NCBI GenBank assembly: GCA_002425885.1
Contig: DINC01000096.1
Coordinates: forward strand, 6,711-12,350
DNA: 5,640 nt
Reading direction: 5' to 3'
Source: Spirochaetia bacterium UBA5550
GTDB lineage: Bacteria > Spirochaetota > UBA4802 > UBA5550
Under the pieces are notes generated by a model. It was not told the DNA's origin, searched no databases, and saw only the letters and a program-made list of their open reading frames with translations. Within the stretch, counting starts at the first letter, position 1. The number at the start of each line of letters is the position of its first letter. This document shows positions 1-5,622 of this stretch, piece by piece. The translations under genes were made by a program, and so were the position numbers.

Positions 1-7
1 AATTTGC

Positions 8-36
8 TTGAAAATATTAATACAGGTTTTTATATT
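8..36 (+). promoter_or_regulatory. Sigma-70-type promoter of rpmB
   Basis: A -35 box TTGAAA (8-13, five of six consensus bases) and a -10 box TATATT (31-36, five of six) are separated by exactly 17 bases. Transcription would begin near 42-44, leaving a leader of roughly 26 bases before the rpmB start codon. The position also argues against translation starting at the in-frame TTG at 4, which lies upstream of the -35 box. Seen directly; function is inferred from consensus match and spacing. Confidence 0.7.
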
Positions 37-57
37 GCCATCAAATCCGATTACTTT

Positions 58-63
58 AAGGAA
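58..63 (+). promoter_or_regulatory. Ribosome binding site of rpmB
   Basis: AAGGAA lies six bases before the ATG at 70. It fixes the start of L28 at that ATG rather than at the in-frame TTG at position 4, and agrees with the usual MAKC N-terminus of the family. Confidence 0.8.
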
Positions 64-69
64 AAGACA

Positions 70-258
70 ATGGCAAAGTGTGAAATCTGCGGAAAATCAG
101 TTCAATTCGGTTGCAGCGTGAGCCATTCACATAAAAAGATTAATAAAATGTGGAGACCGAATATTAAAAAGATCAGAGTTGTTGAAGACAACAGGACTGT
201 AAGGAAAAACGTATGTACAAGCTGCATCCGTTCAGGAGCAATCCAGAAAGCAGTTTAG
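70..258 (+). CDS. rpmB: 50S ribosomal protein L28
   Basis: This 62-residue protein is the large-subunit ribosomal protein L28 (bL28), a small basic 23S rRNA-binding protein of the ribosome. The N-terminus MAKCEICGKS, the VSHSHKK segment, the WRPNIKK segment and the C-terminal CTSCIRSG block are family hallmarks, and the length is typical. It is the zinc-binding form, with cysteine pairs C4/C7 and C49/C52. The start at 70 is chosen by its ribosome binding site and the family N-terminus; an in-frame TTG at 4 would add 22 residues foreign to the family and lies upstream of the promoter. The gene has its own promoter and terminator, so it appears to be a single-gene unit, not part of an rpmB-rpmG pair within the window. 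It converges with the minus-strand operon. Confidence 0.97.
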   Translation: MAKCEICGKSVQFGCSVSHSHKKINKMWRPNIKKIRVVEDNRTVRKNVCTSCIRSGAIQKAV

Positions 259-281
259 TGAAATAATATCAATTTCATATG

Positions 282-309
282 AAAAAGACTGTGAAAACAG
301 TCTTTTTTT
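282..309. terminator. Intrinsic terminator, probably bidirectional
   Basis: An 11-bp perfect stem (282-292 with 297-307) closes a GAAA loop of the stable GNRA type. On the plus strand the right arm runs into seven T residues, ending rpmB 23 bases after its stop codon. On the minus strand the mirrored A run gives five T residues, and the hairpin lies just past the stop of the spermidine synthase gene at 315, so it can also end the six-gene minus-strand transcript. Plus-strand activity is the stronger prediction because of the longer T run. Confidence 0.9.
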
Positions 310-314
310 ATTTT

Positions 315-1841
315 TCAATAATCTGAATTCTTCCAGCCTTTAAGGTAATATTTATAAAGTACCGGCCTGTTAAATGTGTTAATATCTGTATCGATTTTCG
401 ATGAATCATCGGGAAAGATGGTTGATGCTAACAGAATTTCTCTGCTATAAAATTTCCCCCTTGCTTTATTCATCCTGTTATTATCAATCTCTAACGGTAT
501 ATCTGAAGCCATATTAAATCCCCAGTCTCCGAATGATGGTATAAATGCATGGTACGGGTAGACATTTTTAAATGCCATTGACATTGTTTTATTGATACAC
601 CAGAAAGCATCTCTTGCAAAAAGAGAGGATGTTGACTGGGTTACAAATATCCCCCCCGGTTTTAACGATCTTTTAACCAGTTTAAAAAATTCAACAGTAT
701 AAAGTTTAGATATTGTTTCATCATGGGGATCTGTAAAATCAGCAATAATGATATCAAATCCATTACGGTTGTTTATAAGATAATCGTAAGCATCGCCGAT
801 TACAACTTCAACTTTAGGGTTTAAAAGCGAGCTGCCGTTTATCATTTTTAATGTTGAATTATTTTTTGCAAGATCAGCCATAAATCCGTCAAGTTCAACC
901 AGTGTTATGTGTTGAACTGAATCAAATTTCAGTATCTCCCTTACAGCAAGTCCGTCACCTCCCCCCATTACCAGTATTCGTGATACATCTGTCTGCGAGG
1001 AAAGAATTGCGGGGTAAATCAGCATTTCATGATATCTGTACTCATCAGATGTGGAAAACTGAAGAGAGCCGTCGAGATAAAGCCTGAAATCATCACCGCT
1101 TCTTGTAAGTACGATCTCCTGATATTTGGATCTTTTGGAAAAAACAATGTCATCATAGAACATTTTTTTTTGTAGAATTGCATTAATCCAGTCTGAATTA
1201 AGCGCGAGAACCATAAGAATCAGTAATGATATTATTGCAAAAACTATGTCTTTTTTTCTATCTCTTGAATTTTTTATCTTTAAAATAACATAAACTGCTA
1301 CAACAATATTTATCATCCCTACAAGCAGTGAAGTCAGAAACCTCCCGGCGTAAGGGAAAAGTATAAGTGGAAAAAGGAGGGAACCTGCCAGACCGCCGAT
1401 ATAATCAAGAGTTAATACGCTGGAGATGATATCCTTAAGTGCGCCGTAACTTTTAAGAATTCTTGTGAGCAGCGGAATTTCAAGGCCCACAAGAGTCCCG
1501 ATTATTGTAAGGAAGAAAACATGTAGAGCATAAAATGAAGCTGAAAAAGAGAAGAGATAGTTCAATATAATTACAGAGAGCCCCCCGACAAGTCCCAGCG
1601 CAATCTCGACTCTGACAAATGTCCGGAGGAGCTCTTTTTCAAAAAAACGGGAGAGGTATGATCCGAGCCCCATTGAACTGAGAAATACTCCGATTGTTAT
1701 GGAATACTGCTGCACAGGATTCCCCAGAAGATAAGAAGCAAGGGAACCCAGTACAAGCTCATAAATAATCCCGCAGAGAGATAAAATAAAAACAGAGAAT
1801 AAGAGTATTCTCTGTTCGTTTTTGTTAAGTATATTTTTCAC
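315..1841 (-). CDS. speE: Membrane-fused spermidine synthase (polyamine aminopropyltransferase)
   Basis: The 508-residue protein joins an N-terminal membrane half to a cytosolic spermidine synthase domain. About seven hydrophobic segments lie near residues 13-37, 46-63, 75-97, 101-125, 141-163, 167-190 and 197-215, with the conserved GLEIPLL segment at 119-125. The enzyme half (about 236-508) has YQEIVL, LDGSLQ and YHEM (270-273), the nucleotide-binding GGGDG (293-297), LVELD with acidic E317, GDA (349-351) and the active-site segment IADFTDP with D368 and D371, which match the paired aspartates of E. coli SpeE. PSFGDWGFN (435-443) and NRPVLYKYY near the end are typical of the membrane-fused subfamily. 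The family moves an aminopropyl group from decarboxylated S-adenosylmethionine to putrescine or another amine; the true acceptor here is unknown. It starts at GTG, three bases after the DUF350 stop, with no clear Shine-Dalgarno, so translation is probably coupled. It is the last gene of the operon. Confidence 0.9.
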   Translation of the reverse strand: MKNILNKNEQRILLFSVFILSLCGIIYELVLGSLASYLLGNPVQQYSITIGVFLSSMGLGSYLSRFFEKELLRTFVRVEIALGLVGGLSVIILNYLFSFSASFYALHVFFLTIIGTLVGLEIPLLTRILKSYGALKDIISSVLTLDYIGGLAGSLLFPLILFPYAGRFLTSLLVGMINIVVAVYVILKIKNSRDRKKDIVFAIISLLILMVLALNSDWINAILQKKMFYDDIVFSKRSKYQEIVLTRSGDDFRLYLDGSLQFSTSDEYRYHEMLIYPAILSSQTDVSRILVMGGGDGLAVREILKFDSVQHITLVELDGFMADLAKNNSTLKMINGSSLLNPKVEVVIGDAYDYLINNRNGFDIIIADFTDPHDETISKLYTVEFFKLVKRSLKPGGIFVTQSTSSLFARDAFWCINKTMSMAFKNVYPYHAFIPSFGDWGFNMASDIPLEIDNNRMNKARGKFYSREILLASTIFPDDSSKIDTDINTFNRPVLYKYYLKGWKNSDY

Positions 1842-1844
1842 TTT

Positions 1845-2117
1845 TTATTTCTGCTGCTCAATATTCTGTGCCGGCGCTCCTTTAGGAACATTTGCTGAAG
1901 GAGAGGAGATAACTGAAGCAACAATTATAGCTATACCGAGAATAACGGCTCCTATAATAATGCCGAGAGAGATATTCTGATCATCTTCAATCTCCTTCTT
2001 GATTGAAAATGGAGTGAAAAAAGAAATAAGAAGAAAACCCAACCCCATCAGAATAACGCCAATCAGTGAATATATCACTGTATCTACCACGCCGTAAAGG
2101 ATCATTGTCCAATCCAT
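1845..2117 (-). CDS. DUF350 membrane protein (YjfL-like)
   Basis: A 90-residue integral membrane protein with two helices, about residues 12-33 and 49-72, joined by the loop TPFSIKKEIEDDQN. The pattern of a TPF-(x)-KKE loop followed by N-(x)-GIIIGAVILGIAII is the DUF350 (PF03994) signature. E. coli YjfL carries two such units in about 130 residues; this protein has one, so it may act as a dimer. The biochemical role of the family is unknown. I chose the ATG at 2117 because AGGGGG stands ten bases before it and the hydrophobic segment follows soon after. A further in-frame ATG at 2177 would add 20 residues (cysteine pair, no hydrophobicity) but has no Shine-Dalgarno, and the extension runs through a hairpin. 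The stop TAA is in the same frame as the following spermidine synthase gene, three bases away. The tail after residue 72 is short and polar. Confidence 0.85.
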   Translation of the reverse strand: MDWTMILYGVVDTVIYSLIGVILMGLGFLLISFFTPFSIKKEIEDDQNISLGIIIGAVILGIAIIVASVISSPSANVPKGAPAQNIEQQK

Positions 2118-2127
2118 AAATTTATTA

Positions 2128-2133
2128 CCCCCT
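2128..2133 (-). promoter_or_regulatory. Ribosome binding site deciding the DUF350 start
   Basis: On the minus strand AGGGGG lies ten bases before the ATG at 2117, while the ATG at 2177 has only an A/T-rich upstream stretch without a purine-rich box. This supports the shorter, 90-residue product. Confidence 0.6.
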
Positions 2134-2155
2134 GAGTTATTTAAAATACTGTTAT

Positions 2156-2171
2156 ACCCGCAACAGCGGGT
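2156..2171 (-). other. Small GC-rich hairpin in the gap before DUF350
   Basis: A perfect 6-bp stem (2156-2161 with 2166-2171, ACCCGC/GCGGGT) with a four-base loop lies in the only long gap of the operon, between the 64-residue gene and DUF350. On the minus strand it is not followed by a T run, so it is not a standard terminator. A weaker 4-bp stem (2198-2201 with 2206-2209, extendable by two pairs past a bulge) stands just upstream. Either could stabilise or mark processing of the downstream mRNA part. The function is unproven. Confidence 0.35.
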
Positions 2172-2224
2172 TTTCATATATTTAAAAGAATAGATTCCCG
2201 TATAAACGGAAATGACTTATACTT

Positions 2225-2419
2225 TTATTTGCCTGTTCTGAAACTTCCGGAACCGCCATGATATGGAACATAGTAACCGCTTCCGGCTCTGAGAGATTTT
2301 CTTTCATTCCTTACTTTTTTATGATACTCCTTTCCGGCACCTGAATAACCGATGTAGTTCATTGTAAGTGCTGCTGCTCCTCCGGTTAGAAGTAATGTTA
2401 TAATTAAACTTCGTATCAT
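2225..2419 (-). CDS. Small membrane-anchored protein with Gly/Ser/Tyr-rich tail
   Basis: I do not recognise a named family for this 64-residue protein. It starts with a hydrophobic segment (about 4-22, MIRSL then Leu/Ile/Ala) that could be a membrane anchor or an uncleaved signal sequence. Its middle is highly basic and charged (KEYHKKVRNERKSLR, 30-44), and its tail is rich in Gly, Ser and Tyr (GSGYYVPYHGGSGSF, 46-60) and ends RTGK. The start is well supported: AGGGGGAG sits directly before the ATG at 2419, and the stop of the preceding DUF4178 gene is only eight bases away. The tight fit in the operon makes it a real gene rather than a chance frame. The anchor plus basic stretch plus flexible tail suggests a small accessory subunit of a membrane complex. 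This is inference only. Confidence 0.75.
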   Translation of the reverse strand: MIRSLIITLLLTGGAAALTMNYIGYSGAGKEYHKKVRNERKSLRAGSGYYVPYHGGSGSFRTGK

Positions 2420-2427
2420 ATCTCCCC

Positions 2428-3834
2428 CTACATCCCTGACATTTCAAAAGGAAGTTCATTGTATGATCTTGAACGTATTTTACTGATTCCCCAGAGTATG
2501 AAGAATATTATAAAAACTGTAATATAATACCTGTATCCTCTGACTTTCGAAATTTCCACAAGTACAGCCTCAGGTTTTCGTATTTTATTGTTGTAGAGTT
2601 CAAGATAAACATAATATTTCCCTGCTTCATCAAGTACAAAATCGTTACTGAAGCTGAGATCAGATTCATGCCAGTATCCGTCACTATCCCGTCCCTCTTC
2701 ATCCCAGAAATCGCCTGTTATTATGAATGATTCCACAGGTTCCGGCATCGCGTCTATCTCTTCAAATAGGTCTTTGAGTTCTGCAGGATTATTTATCCCG
2801 TCTTTTATGGTATCCTGGAGCCTCTTTTCGCTGACCAGCATCATCCTTATTGACTGCCATTCAAGACTGAAATTCTGAACAGACTCATTGACTGCAAAGC
2901 CGACATCATAAAGCGCATTCCCGTGACTGATTTCAAATGGCCCGTATAAAACCTGGCTGCTGTATACTGTGCCCTCAGCATCCCGTACCGGTTCATTGCT
3001 TGTGAGAATCTGTTTTGTATTCATTACACCTTTGACAGGGGTACTGCTGAAACAGCTGAAGACTGCGGCAGCAAAGGAGAGGCACATCCCTATCAGATAA
3101 ATACGGCTTTTCCACTGGAATTCGGATCTTTTTTTAACAGTCTGCTGATATATCTCTTTGAAACTTTCAATATTAAATGCTTCAATTATCTCACCGTGTG
3201 TTACTCTTTCACCCTGTGTAATTGAAACTTCTTCTTCAGACTGTTCGATTGTATAATGCTTACCGCCATTCTTAAAATCGTAGCAGAGAACTGCTTCACC
3301 GATTTCCGGCTGCCAGGGGAGTTCGCCATCAGCGAGTACGATTCTGGCTTTATATCCGTCAGATTTGTTTATATTGCGTCCGTCAAATTCTATGTAACTG
3401 CTGTTGGATTCCAAATCTATAGATTCAGGTGTATATTCTGAATATGAATAGATCTCACCGTCCTCTTCAACGAAATAATGATAGGAGCCTTCATCATTTA
3501 CGGCAACCCATTCGTCCCATGTGGCTTTTTCATACTCCTCTTCGTCCTGATAGCGGAGTCTTCCGATTATTTCATACTGTACGCCTTTTAAATTTCCTTT
3601 CAGGCCGAGTTTGAATATAGTGGAGTCTCTGTCTGCGGTAAGCTCATCAGCAAAAACTTCGTAATACTCCTGAGTATGCTGATCATACTCGGTATTGCAT
3701 TGAACGCATTTTGCCAGGGGGACAGTTACGTTCTCCTCCTCGTCGTCATCATAATACGTACGGGAGCTTTTCACAAGGTCACCGCTGCATGAAGGACATT
3801 TTAATGCCTGAAGTTTTTCTTTGTTATCTCCCAT
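2428..3834 (-). CDS. Zinc-ribbon DUF4178 protein with two membrane segments and an outer domain
   Basis: The 468 residues fall into five parts. First is a zinc ribbon with C13/C16 and C43/C46, whose knuckles are separated by an acidic insert (YYDDDEEE). A DUF4178-type domain follows at about 72-230, with the family pattern KLGLKGNLKGVQYEIIGRLRY and then WDEWV and FVEEDGE. Next come a membrane segment at about 245-262, a domain of about 170 residues (265-433) ending in a beta-rich stretch (FVLDEAGKYYVYLELY), and a second membrane segment at about 436-452 with a short basic tail. Positive charges (KKRSEFQWKSR before the first helix, KIRSRS after the second) put both ends in the cytosol and the middle domain outside. 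DUF4178 has no established biochemical role. The ATG at 3834 is preceded by AGAGGA. The gene follows a shorter zinc-ribbon DUF4178 gene, so the pair probably arose by duplication and became one soluble and one membrane-spanning version. Confidence 0.88.
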   Translation of the reverse strand: MGDNKEKLQALKCPSCSGDLVKSSRTYYDDDEEENVTVPLAKCVQCNTEYDQHTQEYYEVFADELTADRDSTIFKLGLKGNLKGVQYEIIGRLRYQDEEEYEKATWDEWVAVNDEGSYHYFVEEDGEIYSYSEYTPESIDLESNSSYIEFDGRNINKSDGYKARIVLADGELPWQPEIGEAVLCYDFKNGGKHYTIEQSEEEVSITQGERVTHGEIIEAFNIESFKEIYQQTVKKRSEFQWKSRIYLIGMCLSFAAAVFSCFSSTPVKGVMNTKQILTSNEPVRDAEGTVYSSQVLYGPFEISHGNALYDVGFAVNESVQNFSLEWQSIRMMLVSEKRLQDTIKDGINNPAELKDLFEEIDAMPEPVESFIITGDFWDEEGRDSDGYWHESDLSFSNDFVLDEAGKYYVYLELYNNKIRKPEAVLVEISKVRGYRYYITVFIIFFILWGISKIRSRSYNELPFEMSGM

Positions 3835-3868
3835 GGCATCCTCTGTTTAATAAATAATTAAGGCAGGC

Positions 3869-4471
3869 TTAACCTTCAACCACTATATCGCGCTTAAGCA
3901 GAGGACGGCCGGTAAACATCTCAACCTCATCCTCTGTATATTCAATTGATACTTTTTTCCCCTCTGAAACCGCATCAAGGTATATAACCTCAGAGCCCGG
4001 TTCAACATAGAAGAAGAGTTCCCCCTCTCCCCCTTCCACAACTGCTTTACCCTTCTCTTTAATCATCACCTTTTTGTCGCCGACAAGCATATTCTGTCCG
4101 GCTTTAACAGTTGAGATATCGGGGATCTCAACTGCTTCAAAAAGATCAGTGTAAAGGGTATATGTGCCGTCATCCTCTGTGAACCACGCTTTATCCCCAT
4201 CGTATTCGACGAACCATTCATCAAAATGCCCCCCCTGGTATTTATACCGCATTCTTCCCAGAGCTGTAAAAGGTTTTCCAAGGATGGTGCCGCGGCTCCC
4301 TACCTGAAATATTGAAGGGAAATCCGCCAGCTTGGGATATTTACCCGCTATTTCAACACCACCGTCGCTGACCTTGAGATGTGTCCCGCAGTAACCGCAT
4401 ACAAGAACTTTACTGAATCTGTTTACTATTTCAACGGGCGCACCGCATGAAGCGCAATTCATTGATGACAT
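3869..4471 (-). CDS. Soluble zinc-ribbon DUF4178 protein
   Basis: This 200-residue protein has an N-terminal zinc ribbon with CASC (C6/C9) and CGYC (C25/C28), then a DUF4178 domain (PF13785) over about 54-192. The family pattern is clear: FQVGSRGTILGKPFTALGRMRYKY, FDEWFVEYDGDKAWFTEDDG, then alternating beta strands and a final GRPLLKRDI. No membrane segment or signal peptide is present, so it should be cytosolic, possibly docking to the SPFH protein encoded just upstream or to its membrane-bound paralogue downstream. The start at 4471 is favoured by AGGAGG six bases ahead; a second ATG three codons in is possible but sits farther from that box. The ribosome binding site overlaps the stop codon of the SPFH gene (TAGGAGG), implying coupled translation and matched amounts. 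The function of DUF4178 is unknown. Confidence 0.92.
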   Translation of the reverse strand: MSSMNCASCGAPVEIVNRFSKVLVCGYCGTHLKVSDGGVEIAGKYPKLADFPSIFQVGSRGTILGKPFTALGRMRYKYQGGHFDEWFVEYDGDKAWFTEDDGTYTLYTDLFEAVEIPDISTVKAGQNMLVGDKKVMIKEKGKAVVEGGEGELFFYVEPGSEVIYLDAVSEGKKVSIEYTEDEVEMFTGRPLLKRDIVVEG

Positions 4472-4476
4472 CAGAT

Positions 4477-4482
4477 CCTCCT
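4477..4482 (-). promoter_or_regulatory. Ribosome binding site overlapping the SPFH stop codon
   Basis: On the minus strand the stop TAG (4483-4481) shares its last two bases with AGGAGG (4482-4477), which is followed by a five-base spacer and the ATG of the DUF4178 gene. A ribosome ending the SPFH gene therefore covers the start region of the next gene, which is the usual layout for translational coupling. Confidence 0.75.
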
Positions 4483-5608
4483 ACTGCTGTGAGCCGCACT
4501 CGGGGCAGAACTTTGCTCCGGGCTGAAGATCCGCATTGCAGTTTTTGCATTTAGAGCCCTGGAGGTTAGCACCGCATGACGGGCAGAATTTAACTCCTGC
4601 AGGGACATTAGCCTTACATGCAGGGCATGACATCTGGGGCGCCTGCATCTGGCCTCCGCATGAAGCACAGAATTTTGCACCCGGCTGGTTCATTGTATTA
4701 CACTTCGGGCATGGTACCTGCTGCCCCTGCTGCTGTCCCGGAGCGGCATTACCCATCACTGAGCCCATCATCTGCCCCATCTGCTGCCCCATTCCAACAC
4801 CCATACCTGCGCCAACCATTCCGCCGGCCATGCCTTCGTTTGAAGCAGCTTTTTCCATGGTATCAAAAGTTCTTTTTGTTTTATAGTCCTCACCCATAAT
4901 ATTCATTTCAGCTTTATCCGCAAGGGCTTTCTTGAGACGTTTTACGTTTTCATCATCATCAGGTATATTGATTGATTCAACGGCGAATCTCAGGAGCTCC
5001 ACGCCAAAGCTTGTAAAGTCTTCAACGAGTTTCGCTTTTCCGCCTGCCCCTATTTCATCATAATATGCAGGGAGTTTGAGTATTGTTATATTCTGCTTTA
5101 TCATGAATTCTGCAACAAGATCCTGAACCTTGGGGAGAATGGCCATGTCTCTTAATGCTGTTCCGATTGCCTCTGTTGTAAAGGCTCTCCATGTCCCGGT
5201 AGCCATTATAAGAAATGATTTTATGTCTGTTATACGTATTGAATATGAACCGAATGCCCTGATTGGAACAGGCAGGTTATATACAGGGTCCATAAGCTGC
5301 ATGGGCTGTTTTGTTCCCCATTTCAGATTCGGAATTTCAGTTTTGTTTATGAAATAAACCTCTGCCGGGAAAGGAGTTTTTCCGCCAAAGGGGAGATTTA
5401 TCAGTTTTTCAAGAATTGGAACGTTACCTGTTGAAAGTGTGTGGCGTCCGGGTCCATAAGAATCCAGGGCCTGCCCGTTTTTAAAGAATACGGCCTCCTG
5501 CCCTTCTTTTACTATAAGCTGAGAACCGAGAGCTATTGCACCCTCATCAAATTTAAAAATAACTTCACCCGGTTTATTATCCCATTGTACTACATCAAGT
5601 AATGCCAT
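4481..5608 (-). CDS. SPFH/band-7 protein with three C-terminal zinc ribbons (YdjI-like)
   Basis: The 375-residue protein has an SPFH (band 7) domain over about residues 20-235, a Met/Gly/Gln-rich linker (about 258-298), and three zinc ribbons: C300/C303/C314/C317, C328/C331/C342/C345 and C354/C357/C368/C371. The segments GSQLIVKEGQEAVFFKNG, LKWGTKQPM and PIRAFGSYSIRI identify the subgroup known as 'virion core protein'-like, which includes Bacillus subtilis YdjI. There is no N-terminal membrane helix or hairpin, as in that subgroup, so membrane association would be peripheral or through partners. YdjI is encoded with PspA and helps place PspA at the membrane during envelope stress; no PspA gene is visible here. 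The start at 5608 is supported by GGAGGT eight bases ahead and by the conserved N-terminus. It is the first gene of the operon inside the window, but the promoter region lies mostly beyond the right edge. Confidence 0.94.
   Translation of the reverse strand: MALLDVVQWDNKPGEVIFKFDEGAIALGSQLIVKEGQEAVFFKNGQALDSYGPGRHTLSTGNVPILEKLINLPFGGKTPFPAEVYFINKTEIPNLKWGTKQPMQLMDPVYNLPVPIRAFGSYSIRITDIKSFLIMATGTWRAFTTEAIGTALRDMAILPKVQDLVAEFMIKQNITILKLPAYYDEIGAGGKAKLVEDFTSFGVELLRFAVESINIPDDDENVKRLKKALADKAEMNIMGEDYKTKRTFDTMEKAASNEGMAGGMVGAGMGVGMGQQMGQMMGSVMGNAAPGQQQGQQVPCPKCNTMNQPGAKFCASCGGQMQAPQMSCPACKANVPAGVKFCPSCGANLQGSKCKNCNADLQPGAKFCPECGSQQ
4496..4711 (-). repeat. Triplicated zinc-ribbon coding repeat
   Basis: Three imperfect tandem copies of one coding unit lie at 4658-4711, 4574-4627 and 4496-4549. 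Each encodes CxxC, ten residues, then CxxC, with a shared core of PG/AG-x-KFCxxCG. The copies start 84 and 78 bases apart. They are diverged at the DNA level but clearly related in protein, so this is an old internal duplication rather than a recent one. Confidence 0.85.
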
Positions 5609-5616
5609 CTTATATA

Positions 5617-5622
5617 ACCTCC
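5617..5622 (-). promoter_or_regulatory. Ribosome binding site of the SPFH gene
   Basis: GGAGGT on the minus strand, eight bases before the ATG at 5608, is a strong Shine-Dalgarno and fixes that start. Only 18 further bases are visible upstream, too few to locate a promoter. Confidence 0.8.

Noticed and set aside
4..69. In-frame TTG start 22 codons upstream of the L28 ATG
   Set aside because: It lies upstream of the -35 box, has no ribosome binding site in view, and the added residues do not belong to the L28 family.
259..314. Search for a second small ribosomal gene (such as rpmG) after rpmB
   Set aside because: The space is only 56 bases and is taken up by the terminator.
651..657. Runs of seven C/G (651-657 and 4229-4235) as possible phase-variable slip sites
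   Set aside because: Both encode Gly-Gly pairs in conserved, intact reading frames, and GGG glycine codons are common here. Seven bases is short for phase variation and there is no sign of a frame change.
902..1087. Plus-strand 61-codon open frame inside the spermidine synthase gene
   Set aside because: It is antisense to the conserved GGGDG and YHEM regions, with no family resemblance and no start signal.
2118..2177. Longer DUF350 product starting at the ATG at 2177
   Set aside because: No Shine-Dalgarno precedes it, the added residues cover a hairpin and do not resemble the family N-terminus, and a better-placed start exists at 2117. It is not fully excluded.
4471..4680. Minus-strand 69-codon open frame within the zinc-ribbon region
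   Set aside because: It is a shifted frame of the SPFH gene, kept open by the codon bias of the repeated ribbons; there is no independent evidence of coding.
4536..4899. Plus-strand open frames opposite the zinc-ribbon and linker part of the SPFH gene
   Set aside because: They are Pro/Ala/Cys/His-rich mirror images of the Gly/Met/Cys-rich coding strand, lack ribosome binding sites, and overlap a clear gene.
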